Assembly: GCA_030532405.1 (NCBI GenBank)
Contig: JAUNLF010000001.1
Coordinates: 186,001-250,000 of the forward strand
Direction: 5' to 3'
From: Actinomycetaceae bacterium
Lineage (GTDB): Bacteria; Actinomycetota; Actinomycetes; Actinomycetales; Actinomycetaceae
Length of the DNA: 64,000 nucleotides
Shown: positions 28,396-36,006 of the stretch, one piece after another
Layout: each line of letters opens with the position of its first letter
Position numbering within the stretch: position 1 is the first letter of the stretch
Position numbers and translations under genes: made by a program
The notes under the pieces: generated by a model
Seen by the model: the letters and a program-made list of their open reading frames with translations, nothing else
Databases searched by the model: none
What the model was told of the DNA's origin: nothing

Positions 28396-28439
28396 ATTAT
28401 ACACCATTGAGGCGCATTTGTCCAGATGGACAACGCCTC
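28396..28439 (-). promoter_or_regulatory. Promoter with overlapping operator for the RHH/type IIG genes
   Basis: On the minus strand TGGACA (28424-28419), a 17-base spacer and TATAAT (28401-28396, preceded by TG) form a near-consensus promoter. The -35 hexamer lies within the palindrome TTGTCCAGATGGACAA (28418-28433), itself flanked by GAGGCG/CGCCTC arms (28409-28439), so a dimeric repressor would block it. The outer structure could also act as a weak parA terminator. Confidence 0.7.
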
Positions 28440-28449
28440 TGACCTGCGG

Positions 28450-29007
28450 TTATTCCTTCGGGAACCCCGCAGCCTCGCGTACCGTGCCCACCAGAGCGAG
28501 AGTCGCCTTCGCAGCCTTGCCGCGTCGGTCGAACTCGACCACGGACTTGCCGGCGGCTCCCGCCTGAACGAACGCCTCGGACTGGGGCAGCGTGGCCACC
28601 GTCTGGTCGCCCGCCAGACCCTCGAACCACTCCATGAAGTCGCGGGACGCCTTGAAGCGGTTCCACCCGTTCATCACGTAGACAATCTTCGCGCGACTGT
28701 TCTTGAACACCGCCTTGCGCATGCGCATCAGCGGCTCGATGTCCCTCGACGTGGTTCTGGTCGGGATGACCACCACGTCCGCCTCCTTCAGCCAGTCCGC
28801 CAACCCCTCCTGCAAGGCCCCCGGCGTGTCCACCACGGCGACCTGCGCACCGTCCGCCTCATGCGTCTTGTGCAACGTGCCGCCCTGCGTGTCCAAGTCG
28901 TAGAAGCTCACGGGGATGCCGGAGCGCTCGAAGGAGAAGGCAATCTCGTCGGCGACCAGGGACTTGCCAACGCCGCCCTTCTGATTGCATACCAGAATCG
29001 TCTTCAT
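28450..29007 (-). CDS. parA: ParA-type partition ATPase
   Basis: 185 aa, a short ParA/MinD-family ATPase without an N-terminal HTH. Deviant Walker A KGGVGKS at residues 10-16, VVDTPG for motif 2, and YDLDTQGG for the Asp-containing motif are all visible. Such ATPases segregate low-copy plasmids and some replicating integrative elements. AGGTGAAG precedes the ATG. The RHH gene 90 bases downstream may be the centromere-binding partner, though it has its own promoter. A ParA supports the view that the element exists part of the time as a circular replicon. Confidence 0.9.
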   Translation of the reverse strand: MKTILVCNQKGGVGKSLVADEIAFSFERSGIPVSFYDLDTQGGTLHKTHEADGAQVAVVDTPGALQEGLADWLKEADVVVIPTRTTSRDIEPLMRMRKAVFKNSRAKIVYVMNGWNRFKASRDFMEWFEGLAGDQTVATLPQSEAFVQAGAAGKSVVEFDRRGKAAKATLALVGTVREAAGFPKE

Positions 29008-29054
29008 ATCTTCACCTCGCTATATATTTAATCAATTACGCATTTCCATATTTA

Positions 29055-29083
29055 ATTATATGTGTCGGTAAATACATGTTCAA
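29055..29083 (-). promoter_or_regulatory. parA promoter
   Basis: On the minus strand TTGAAC (29083-29078), spacer of 17 bases, TATAAT (29060-29055); the parA start is 48 bases downstream of the -10 element. Confidence 0.75.
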
Positions 29084-29191
29084 CTGCCACTTTCGGGGCT
29101 TTATCGGGTCTTCATCCGGGCTTTTGCTGGTCTCCAAACGGGCTTCACGCCCTCGCTTCGCTCCGTCCGTTCCCCACGTTTTCCGAATCCG

Positions 29192-29204
29192 GCTCATAAA
29201 CGAG
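29192..29204 (+). repeat. Dispersed element repeat GCTCATAAACGAG, copy 1
   Basis: Same 13-mer at 36312-36324 and with one change at 35920-35932. All three copies lie in non-coding regions of the element. Function unknown. Confidence 0.6.
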
Positions 29205-29353
29205 CGGACGACGAAAACCCCGATTTTCCGCCCCTTGCGCGTACGCCCGTCAACAGCCATTTTGAAGGTCTCTTCGTAGCCCGCGAGCGGACTGCACCCA
29301 TGCAGGACGCCTGCGGCGTCGGGTGCCAATCCGAAGAGAAAGGAGGTCCGTAT

Positions 29354-29707
29354 ATGGACAGAGACCGATTTGAATCCAACAGCCCGCAGGAGGAGGCCAT
29401 GTGGAGGGCGCAGGTGCTCAGGCGCACCGCCCGCATCTGCTCGGCGAAGGCCAAGGAGCTAGAGCGCATGTCAAAGGTGGACGGCAACGCCCCCATGCGC
29501 GACAGCGGCACCCTGAAGGACGTGCTCAAGCGCATCGACAACGTGATGGAGTGGCGGTTCGTGAACGCTCTGGGCGAGGTCGTCCTCGACGGGGACATCC
29601 TCGCGGAGAGCATCGACTGCGAGACCCTGCGCACCATGCGCTACTGCGTGGCGGAATACCTCAAGAGAATCGAGGAGCGGGAAGCGGAGGAGGAGGGCGA
29701 TGAGTGA
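29354..29707 (+). CDS. Element protein of unknown function, 117 aa
   Basis: Start ATG at 29354 is preceded by AAAGGAGGT at the right distance. The protein is charged and mostly helical, with EEAMWRAQVLRRTARICSAKAKELERMS near the N-terminus (quoted in part) and an acidic end (EEREAEEEGDE). No known domain, cysteine pair or membrane span is recognised. The stop overlaps the next start, so the two genes form an operon running opposite to all other element genes. That arrangement is typical of accessory cargo or regulators in such elements. Confidence 0.75.
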   Translation: MDRDRFESNSPQEEAMWRAQVLRRTARICSAKAKELERMSKVDGNAPMRDSGTLKDVLKRIDNVMEWRFVNALGEVVLDGDILAESIDCETLRTMRYCVAEYLKRIEEREAEEEGDE

Positions 29708-29978
29708 CTACGGCATCAAGACCTACGCCGACCTTGCCGAGACGTGCGGCGGAATGGTGCTCACGAACGAGATTGCCAACCGCCCGCTCGAACCCGTGAG
29801 CGGGGACTGGGCACCGTGGGAGGAGATTTTCCAGTGGTACATCGTGCAGGACCCGTCGTTTATCATGGAGCACACCGACGAGCCGGTGTTCCACGACGAG
29901 GAGCTTGACCTGTACGTGTGGGGAATCACGCACTTCGGGACCAGCTGGGACTACGTGCCAGCACCTGAAATCCATTGA
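29700..29978 (+). CDS. Element protein of unknown function, 92 aa
   Basis: Begins within the last codons of the preceding gene (eight-base overlap). Acidic and rich in aromatic residues (PWEEIFQWYIVQDPSF, LYVWGITHFGTSWDYVP), with no motif I can assign. A strong terminator follows four bases after the stop. The composition (many Trp/Tyr and Asp/Glu) is compatible with a small soluble inhibitor or DNA-mimic-like protein, but that is only a possibility. Confidence 0.72.
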   Translation: MSDYGIKTYADLAETCGGMVLTNEIANRPLEPVSGDWAPWEEIFQWYIVQDPSFIMEHTDEPVFHDEELDLYVWGITHFGTSWDYVPAPEIH

Positions 29979-29981
29979 GAA

Positions 29982-30006
29982 AGGGAGCAGCTTGACGCTG
30001 CTCCCT
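29982..30006. terminator. Bidirectional terminator
   Basis: AGGGAGCAGC and GCTGCTCCCT form a perfect 10-bp stem with a TTGAC loop, between the converging 92-aa gene and the relaxase gene. Confidence 0.85.
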
Positions 30007-30017
30007 CATCTTTTCGG

Positions 30018-31547
30018 CTACTCACCGAACTGCGTGTCCTTGTCCGCCGACCTCGGCGTCCTCACGGGCGCACGCTGCTCGGCCTCCTTGACACGGCGCT
30101 GCATGCGCTCGCTCTTCAGACGCTGCTCGCGCTCGTCCTCGTCGGACAGCGCCTTCTCCGCCGCCTTGAGGCGCTTCTCGGCATCCCACATGCTCTTGCG
30201 GGACTCGTAGACGCGCCTCTCCGCCTCCTCGCGCTGCCTGCGGGCCTCCTCATCGAGCGCCTGCTTAATCATCATGCGCAGCATCAGGGCGGTCATGTCG
30301 GCCATCATGCGGGACACGGGGTCCTTGGCGTCGCGCCCCGCCTTGGCGAACACGTGCATGCCGGCCAGAAGCCCCGGGCATGGGCGTTGCAGGGTGTCGC
30401 GCGCCTCCTTGGAGGCATAAAACTCGCGCCTTGCGGCGTCCACGTCCTCGCGCAGCTTCGCCAGCTGCTCGTCCGGGTGGTTGCGCGCCTCCACGAGTCG
30501 TTCGTAACGCTCGTCCACGAAGGACTTGCCCGCCTCGCGTGAGCGGTGGATGTGCGCCTTCTGGAGGTCGGACGCCATCTCCGACACGTACGCCCGGTCG
30601 AGGTCGTACACGTCGAGAGCGGAATCCGTAGAGGGCTGCTCTGCCGGTTCGGCCGTCTCGGGCACGTCGGGAAGGACTTCCGGTGCCGGGGCGTCCTGCT
30701 CGGGCGCCTCAAGCTCGCGCTGCTTCGCCTCGAAGTACGCCTCGATGCCCTCGCGGGTCAGGTCGTCGGCGAGGTTGGAGGCACGGCGCCTTCTCTTGCG
30801 CCTGCTCTTGCCGTAGGGGTCGCGGGACTTGTAGCTCCAGCCCACGGTCTCCTCTCCGGTCTTCTCGTCGGGCTTGCGTGTCTCGGTCAGCTCGACGCCG
30901 CGAACCTTCAGCTCCTCGAGGAACTCCTCCATGTTGCTCGCATGGTCGCGGGCGTCCGCCACGCGGTTGCCCAGAACGCGCTCGAAGGACTCGATGCCGA
31001 ACTGCCCCTTGCGCTCGGCCCATGTGGTCGGCTCCCTGGCGGGTCCGGGACCCACGACGGTGAACCCCATCTCGCGGCTCAGCCGGTCGTTCTTGCGCTT
31101 CACGGTCGCATGGTCGGTGCCGTGCGCGATGGCCGTGCCGGACACCAAGTCATGGTTCGCGATGGTCGCATGGACGTGCACGCAGCCGCCCTCGCCGTCG
31201 GTGTGGACCGTGACCCAGCAGGGGGCGTTCGGGGCCACTTCCTTGCACAGGGCATAGCCGTACTCGCACGCCCGCTGGATGTCCTCGGGGCTGTCCTTCG
31301 AAAGCTCCTCGGGGGACCACGAGACGCGAAGCTCGTAGCCCTCGTTCAACCTCGTCCCCTGGCTCTGCCTGCGCATGGCGGAGCAGAACCGGATGAAGTC
31401 CTCGCGGGTGCCCATGTCGCCCATCTGGGCGGCGATGCGGTTCGTCTTCTCGCGGATATTGCGCGTGCGCTTCTTGCCCTCGCCGAGTTCCGTGTACGAC
31501 ATGCGCCCGCGGACGTTCGGCAGGGGCTGGATGTGCGTCGTCGACAT
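30018..31547 (-). CDS. Mobilization relaxase (MobA/VirD2-like)
   Basis: DNA-nicking transfer initiator, 509 aa. The metal-binding histidine motif of relaxase/mobilization nucleases reads HVHATIAN at about residues 121-128, after APCWVTVHTDGEGG. The N-terminal domain ends near 200; a basic patch (KSRRKRRRRASN) and a long charged coiled-coil tail (EEARRQREEAERR and following) make up the rest. The ATG overlaps the mobC stop by one base (TGATG). Together they would form the relaxosome at a nearby oriT. The nucleophilic Tyr is not assigned with certainty; Y18 (MSYTELG, counting about residue 17) is a candidate. Confidence 0.88.
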   Translation of the reverse strand: MSTTHIQPLPNVRGRMSYTELGEGKKRTRNIREKTNRIAAQMGDMGTREDFIRFCSAMRRQSQGTRLNEGYELRVSWSPEELSKDSPEDIQRACEYGYALCKEVAPNAPCWVTVHTDGEGGCVHVHATIANHDLVSGTAIAHGTDHATVKRKNDRLSREMGFTVVGPGPAREPTTWAERKGQFGIESFERVLGNRVADARDHASNMEEFLEELKVRGVELTETRKPDEKTGEETVGWSYKSRDPYGKSRRKRRRRASNLADDLTREGIEAYFEAKQRELEAPEQDAPAPEVLPDVPETAEPAEQPSTDSALDVYDLDRAYVSEMASDLQKAHIHRSREAGKSFVDERYERLVEARNHPDEQLAKLREDVDAARREFYASKEARDTLQRPCPGLLAGMHVFAKAGRDAKDPVSRMMADMTALMLRMMIKQALDEEARRQREEAERRVYESRKSMWDAEKRLKAAEKALSDEDEREQRLKSERMQRRVKEAEQRAPVRTPRSADKDTQFGE

Positions 31548-32098
31548 CAGCTTCCACCCCCTTTAGAAAGAATCTTCTCGCCGCGCTCGCCGTACCAGTA
31601 ATCGCACAGCTCCTGTAACTGCTCGGGAACATCCGGCCACAGCAGGGCCATGGCGCGGAACACGTCCTTGCCGAAATCGGTGCGCAGGCCGTCCACCTCA
31701 TCGGTCAGCTTCGACAGCTCGCCGCGCACCTCCGCAAGACCCGTCTTGCACTCGCCGAGCACGCCCGGGGAGAGCGAACCCGGATGCGACTTGGTCTCCG
31801 CGTTCAGTGCCCGCGCAATCTGGTTCACGTTGACGCCGATGCTCTTCGCCTCGGATGCCATACGCTCCGCGTCGGCGTTCCTCGTCACGACGTACGTCGG
31901 CTCAACATCCCCGCCCTGTACCTTCTCCACGCAACTGCGGAGAAATGCGGAGCGGGTCATCTTTTTCTCGGAGCAAATCGCGTCCAGCGCGGCAAGCTCC
32001 TCGTCCGAAAACCGAACCTGGACCGTGCGCTCCTTGTTCGGCTTCTTGGCCGCCTGACGGCGCACGCGGCTGCTCCTCATGTCTGAACTCACACCCAC
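31547..32098 (-). CDS. mobC: MobC-like mobilization accessory protein
   Basis: 183 aa from the GTG that follows AGGAGG at eight bases (the frame stays open a few codons further up). The N-terminal half has an RHH-type segment (TVQVRFSDEELAALDAICS) and the MobC family core GVNVNQIARALN sits near residue 95, followed by a helical region (LAEVRGELSKLTDEVDGL). MobC proteins bind oriT and help the relaxase open the strands. Located directly upstream of, and coupled to, the relaxase gene. Confidence 0.88.
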   Translation of the reverse strand: MGVSSDMRSSRVRRQAAKKPNKERTVQVRFSDEELAALDAICSEKKMTRSAFLRSCVEKVQGGDVEPTYVVTRNADAERMASEAKSIGVNVNQIARALNAETKSHPGSLSPGVLGECKTGLAEVRGELSKLTDEVDGLRTDFGKDVFRAMALLWPDVPEQLQELCDYWYGERGEKILSKGGGS

Positions 32099-32405
32099 GT
32101 AAAACACCTCCTTTTTTAATACAACGTGCGCGTTGATTTTCTACGACAGAATCGACGCTAAAAAAGGAGCGAGCATGGGACTTGTCCCTACAAAACTTCG
32201 GATTTTTCAACTGCGTCGAAAATTCCTTCGTTTTGTCGTTACACGTCCCGCTCGCGAGGGGGCAGTTTTCACTGCCCCCTTCGAACCCCCAGATGCGCCC
32301 CATTCCCAACCAGCTTCCGCCGACGACTCGGTGAAGCATCCCATTCGGAACGGGGCAACCCGGACACCCCTTGCGGGGTGCCGGACAGGAGGCACGACTG
32401 CCTCG
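32099..32405. other. Non-coding region upstream of mobC, candidate oriT
   Basis: 307 bases with no credible gene but several inverted repeats: GGGAC-TT-GTCCC near 32175, AGGGGGCAGT/ACTGCCCCCT (32257-32280) and CACCCC-TTGC-GGGGTG (32365-32380). A non-coding, hairpin-rich stretch next to mobC and the relaxase gene is where oriT normally lies. I could not match a known nick sequence. Confidence 0.45.
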
Positions 32406-32711
32406 CTACATGCCCTCGCCATAGCCCGCCACGGGCATAGGCTCGCGTCCGTCCGGGGCGGACGTACTACCCGAATCGGACGCGACGGGCGCGCCGTTTC
32501 GGACAGGTGCGGCACCCTGCGAAGGTGCCTTCTTAGTCAACATCTTGTGCAGGTAGCGCCCCGCCTTGCGCATGTCGGCGACGCTCATGTCGCCCAGCTC
32601 GGGGCAGCTCTCGTACATCGCCTTGCCGATGTGCTTGAAGCACTCGTCGCGGCGCTGCTGCATCTCCTCAATCGCCTTGTCGATGTCGGAAATCTTCTTC
32701 TTAGTGCTCAT
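32406..32711 (-). CDS. Small coiled-coil protein, unknown
   Basis: 101 aa with AGGAGG well placed before the ATG. Residues 1-60 are helical and charged (KKKISDIDKAIEEMQQRRDE), then ELGDMSVADMRKAGRYLHKML; the last 35 residues are Pro/Ala/Ser/Gly-rich and probably disordered. Position just beyond the candidate oriT and the small helical fold suggest a relaxosome or plasmid-maintenance accessory, but I do not recognise it. Confidence 0.7.
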   Translation of the reverse strand: MSTKKKISDIDKAIEEMQQRRDECFKHIGKAMYESCPELGDMSVADMRKAGRYLHKMLTKKAPSQGAAPVRNGAPVASDSGSTSAPDGREPMPVAGYGEGM

Positions 32712-32749
32712 GATTTATTCCTCCTAATCTTGTTTATTGATGCTCTTTG

Positions 32750-33427
32750 TTAATGCTCAGACAGAAACAAAATCGTGCCGTCGCCAAGGTCCACTATGGT
32801 TTGCTTACCGCCGCCATCGGTGCCCTGAACATTGCCGCCGTTAGTGTCTTCGACAGCCGGGATGTCCCATGTCGGCATAGAGCTAAAATCGACGTTCTTC
32901 GAAATCATGAACACCGAGAAAATCAGAACGAGCGTAAGACCGATGCCCATAGCAACGGCCTCAATCGCCTTGCCCCCGTCGTTCACGATTTTCCACTTCG
33001 TATCCCGCTCGGCATACCCGCAGCGCTTGCATACGTAATACTTGTGCGTCACCGAATAATTGCCGCGATAGAACGCCCACATCGGGACAAGCGCGGACAC
33101 AATGACAACTATCAGCGCCAGTACGGTGACGAACATGTTGCGCAACAGGAACGCCAGCATAACCGCAATGAGCGGAGCGAACATCATCGCAATCACCGTG
33201 GCCGGCTTGCGATACGTCACGTCGCTCACAATCTGCGTTGTGATAGTCGCATGGCCGCAATACGGACAGCAGAGAAGCGTTTCCGTGTCCGCCGGAACGG
33301 GCGTCTGAGGAGCGGGCTGCGCCGCAGCCTCATACGCTTCCAATGCAGCCCTCTCCTCCGCTGTGAGCATCCCGCGCTTGGCCTTCAGGTGCAGCCTCGC
33401 GTACTCATCCTTGGTCAAACTTGCCAT
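32750..33427 (-). CDS. Zinc-ribbon membrane protein, unknown
   Basis: 225 aa. Two CxxC knuckles, CPYCG (about 54) and CKRCG (about 134), flank a pair of hydrophobic segments (PLIAVMLAFLLRNMFVTVLALIVVIVSALV, about 84-113, quoted here as positions of two spans), and a third span lies near 158-175. The chain thus has a cytoplasmic zinc ribbon split by a membrane hairpin. AAGGAGG precedes the ATG. Sits between the 101-aa gene and the helicase-primase, in the same direction. Function unknown; entry exclusion or surface-related roles cannot be told from sequence. Confidence 0.75.
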   Translation of the reverse strand: MASLTKDEYARLHLKAKRGMLTAEERAALEAYEAAAQPAPQTPVPADTETLLCCPYCGHATITTQIVSDVTYRKPATVIAMMFAPLIAVMLAFLLRNMFVTVLALIVVIVSALVPMWAFYRGNYSVTHKYYVCKRCGYAERDTKWKIVNDGGKAIEAVAMGIGLTLVLIFSVFMISKNVDFSSMPTWDIPAVEDTNGGNVQGTDGGGKQTIVDLGDGTILFLSEH

Positions 33428-33440
33428 AATCTATTCCTCC

Positions 33441-35384
33441 TTAATCGTCGTCTTCTGTATCCGTCGCAAGACCAAGCTGCTCCCTCACCGCCGCGTAACC
33501 GGCACCGTAGTCTGCGGGAGTCGTACCGTGGGCGGTGCAGTAATCGAGGACGACCGTGCGGAAAATCCCGCGACGTCTGCCCAGGAAGGGGACCCATCCG
33601 CTCGCGCCGCCAAAACCGGCAGCTTGCTTGCAGTAGGCCTTCAAGCCGGGGCACCACTTCTCGCAGCTCGTCTTGAGGACGGACCCGCTCGCGTCCTTGC
33701 TCTGCGTCCATTCGCCGTCGGAGCACGCAAGCTCGACGATTCGGGCCGTGAACGCCTTGCGGCTCATCTGCATCCGCATGCCCTTGTGCTCCGCGTCCAG
33801 CCATTCGTCGTAGCGCATGGACAGGTAATCATTCGGCACGAAGTCGGCCGTAATCGAATCCTTGACGTCCTCCCAGAACTCAGCCACCGTGTCATTGCCG
33901 AGAACCCACTCGTGCTTCAGCTGCGCGGCCTCCTTAGGCTCGGGCAGCTCGTAATACCGGTCCCACTTCACCAGCGCCTGATAGGCCAGGTATTCGCAGA
34001 ACTCGGGGGACACGACCCACTCGGAACGGATGGTCTTGTCGTCGGCCTTGCCGACGAACTGCCCCGCGAACGGGACGTAGATGTTGCGGGCCAGCCAAGC
34101 GTCCCCCTTGTCGCGGGTCTTCGGGATGTCGTTGGCGGCACAGACAATCAGCGCATGGGGCGTGTAGTCGAACATGCCCTTGTTCTTGCGCTCCACGCCT
34201 ATCGCGTCATGCGAGATGATTGACTTCAGGCGCGAGTTGTCCTTCAGGTACGCACCCGAATCGGAGTCCTCGCACGTGATGAGGGAGACCCCCACGATGT
34301 TCGAAACGCCGAACCGCCCGCCATCCCCGCCGCCGGCAAGCAGCGCGAGGCTTGAGGTCATGCACCCGTCGTAGCCGACGAGCGACTTGAGGCAGTCGAG
34401 GAAGGTGCTCTTCCCGTTGTGACCCGTCGTGTTGTGGAAGGTCACCATGACGCGCCAGTTGTGGTAGCTGCGTAGGGACGCCCCCGCCACCTTGACGAGC
34501 AGGTCGCGCCCGCCGTCGTAGGGGACGTAGGAGTCCAGCAGCTGCCAGAAGTCAATCTTCGAGCCATCCGGCATCGTGTGCTCGGGGACGGGCGGCTCCT
34601 TGTCGGGGAGGCGCGTGGCGCTCTTCCTGAGTGCAACGACCTCGGGGGAGAACTCGCGCAGGACGCGCTCCTCGTAATCCCAGATTCCGTTGGCCATGAA
34701 GACCAGGGACGGGTTGTCGCACTCGCACACGCGGTTCTCCCGACGCGATGCCATGTCGTGCAGCTTCTGGACGAAGTTCTTCTTCCAGTTGCCGTTCACG
34801 GCACCCACGACCTCCTGGCACCACAGGTCAATCTGCCCGTCGCCAATCTCGCGGTAAATTCCCTCGTCGGGGTCGTACATAGCGAACACGCCCTCCGAGG
34901 TCGGCTTGTCCACGGTCTCCTTGACGCAGACCATGCGGATGACCTCCTGCGAGAACACCAGCTCGGCGGCCTGTACGGGGTCGATGCTCTTGAGCCTCGG
35001 CCAACGAAAGCCCCTGCCGTAAATCTTGCCCGCCTCCGGATTGGATGGCGGCTCGGACAGGTTGACCCACGCCACAAGGGCGTTCGTCACCTTGACCACG
35101 TTGTCCGAGAGAGCGGACAGGCCATCGCCCGCGCAGTCGCGCAGCACATAGCTCACCACATCGCTGAGCGCCTTGTGATAGTTCTCCCCGCCGTACAGAT
35201 AGTCAGGGTTGTACGCCTCGCCCTGATTCCCCTCGTCATACGCACGCCCCCTCTTCATCTCATCTTTTGCCTGCGGGTCAGATACTTGAAAAATGGGCGG
35301 TAATGAGCTAAAATATTTATAGTTAGACGGAGCGGTTCCCTTTGCTGTGGCGGCGGGGGAACTGCTCTTTTCTTTTGCCTCCAT
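33441..35384 (-). CDS. SF3 helicase / phage-plasmid primase (P4/D5 type)
   Basis: Replication initiator-helicase of 647 aa. The C-terminal half is an SF3 helicase: Walker A GHNGKST near 320, Walker B-like VSLITCEDSD near 357, and motif C region YTPHALIVCAANDIPK near 410, followed by RNIYVPFAGQF. This is the domain found in P4 alpha, D5-type proteins and many integrative elements. The N-terminal 300 residues resemble the D5_N-type region (IWDYEERVLREFSPE); no complete primase zinc motif is seen. AAGGAGGTG precedes the ATG. Xis-like gene directly upstream and iteron array beyond it point to origin-specific replication of the excised element. Confidence 0.9.
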   Translation of the reverse strand: MEAKEKSSSPAATAKGTAPSNYKYFSSLPPIFQVSDPQAKDEMKRGRAYDEGNQGEAYNPDYLYGGENYHKALSDVVSYVLRDCAGDGLSALSDNVVKVTNALVAWVNLSEPPSNPEAGKIYGRGFRWPRLKSIDPVQAAELVFSQEVIRMVCVKETVDKPTSEGVFAMYDPDEGIYREIGDGQIDLWCQEVVGAVNGNWKKNFVQKLHDMASRRENRVCECDNPSLVFMANGIWDYEERVLREFSPEVVALRKSATRLPDKEPPVPEHTMPDGSKIDFWQLLDSYVPYDGGRDLLVKVAGASLRSYHNWRVMVTFHNTTGHNGKSTFLDCLKSLVGYDGCMTSSLALLAGGGDGGRFGVSNIVGVSLITCEDSDSGAYLKDNSRLKSIISHDAIGVERKNKGMFDYTPHALIVCAANDIPKTRDKGDAWLARNIYVPFAGQFVGKADDKTIRSEWVVSPEFCEYLAYQALVKWDRYYELPEPKEAAQLKHEWVLGNDTVAEFWEDVKDSITADFVPNDYLSMRYDEWLDAEHKGMRMQMSRKAFTARIVELACSDGEWTQSKDASGSVLKTSCEKWCPGLKAYCKQAAGFGGASGWVPFLGRRRGIFRTVVLDYCTAHGTTPADYGAGYAAVREQLGLATDTEDDD

Positions 35385-35396
35385 ATTCCCACCTCC

Positions 35397-35618
35397 TTAA
35401 TTCGTCAGCTCGACGTGCTTCACGTTCGCGTTCTTCCACGCCTCGACGTCGTCAATCTTGTAGCGAACCGCGTTTCCGACCTTGTAGTAGCTCGGACCCT
35501 TGCCCTGATAGCGCCAGGTGCAGAGCGTCCCCGCACTCAAACCGAGGAACGCCGCCACCTCGCGCGTCGTCATGTAAGAGGGCTTTACCTCTTTTACCTG
35601 CTTCTTTCCTTTAGCCAT
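35397..35618 (-). CDS. AlpA/Xis-like HTH protein
   Basis: 73 aa with a MerR-like winged helix typical of AlpA and plasmid/phage excisionases: MTTREVAAFLGLSAGTLCTWRY then GPSYYKVGNAVRYKIDDVEAW (shown as two segments of the HTH_17 pattern). GGAGGTGG precedes the ATG. First gene of the operon with the SF3 helicase. May assist excision or control the operon. Preceded by a 230-base leader with a strong terminator. Confidence 0.88.
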   Translation of the reverse strand: MAKGKKQVKEVKPSYMTTREVAAFLGLSAGTLCTWRYQGKGPSYYKVGNAVRYKIDDVEAWKNANVKHVELTN

Positions 35619-35657
35619 AACCAGCCACCTCCATGTTCAAAGTCCTTTTCGCGAAAC

Positions 35658-35730
35658 AAAAAAGCTCCCGTGGAAACCGAAGAAGGACAGAGGCGCAAAG
35701 CCTTGCCTATCTCGGTTTCCACGGGAGCTT
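35658..35730 (-). terminator. Leader terminator/attenuator before the xis-helicase operon
   Basis: A perfect 19-bp stem (35662-35680 with 35712-35730; arms read AAGCTCCCGTGGAAACCGA and its complement) encloses a 31-base loop with its own small AGGC/GCCT hairpin. On the minus strand it ends in TTTTTT, so it is a full intrinsic terminator lying between the promoter at 35852-35880 and the xis start at 35618. Read-through must be regulated, or the leader itself is a small RNA. Confidence 0.75.
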
Positions 35731-35851
35731 CGTGTTCGTTGTTTCGCCCGTGACGCACGGCCTATTCGACCGAGCGCTCGGCTCCTATTCCCGATAGCAA
35801 CCCCGCATCAAGGACGGGACGGGTGCTGAGCCATTCATCTATATGCATCCC

Positions 35852-35880
35852 ATTGTACACCATTGAGACAATTGAAGCAA
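35852..35880 (-). promoter_or_regulatory. Promoter of the xis-helicase operon
   Basis: Minus strand TTGCTT (35880-35875), 17-base spacer, TACAAT (35857-35852) with a TG extension. The 12-mer TACACCATTGAG (35856-35867) is identical to one in the RHH-gene promoter (28400-28411). Confidence 0.65.
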
Positions 35881-35919
35881 TATCAATTTTCCCGTAGCCG
35901 CAGTTCAGAGCCTATTTCC

Positions 35920-35932
35920 GCTCATAAACGAA
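35920..35932 (+). repeat. Dispersed element repeat GCTCATAAACGAA, copy 2
   Basis: One-base variant of the 13-mer at 29192 and 36312, just upstream of the xis-operon promoter. Confidence 0.55.
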
Positions 35933-36006
35933 TGGAAAAGCTCGAAAAAGCAACCCTCCGCACCGCCCGGAAAGCAACGACTGCGACAAGAGGTACACGT
36001 GAGGGC

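Larger units (their letters stand above)
29008..29353. other. Non-coding divergent region between parA and the two-gene plus-strand unit
   Basis: 346 bases with no convincing gene. It holds the parA promoter (29055-29083), one copy of GCTCATAAACGAG (29192-29204), several GGGCTT/GGGTC repeats and a small hairpin GCAGG-ACG-CCTGC just before the plus-strand genes. No clear plus-strand promoter was recognised. Confidence 0.5.

Noticed and set aside
28409..28439. Read as an intrinsic terminator of parA
   Set aside because: No T-run follows, and the inner palindrome covers the -35 element of a near-consensus promoter, so operator is the better reading.
30546..31601. Long open frame opposite the relaxase gene
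   Set aside because: Shadow of the relaxase, which has the HVHATIAN motif and a coupled MobC partner.
32133..32405. Open frames on both strands upstream of mobC
   Set aside because: They overlap each other and the mobC and 101-aa genes, and the region has the look of a non-coding transfer origin.
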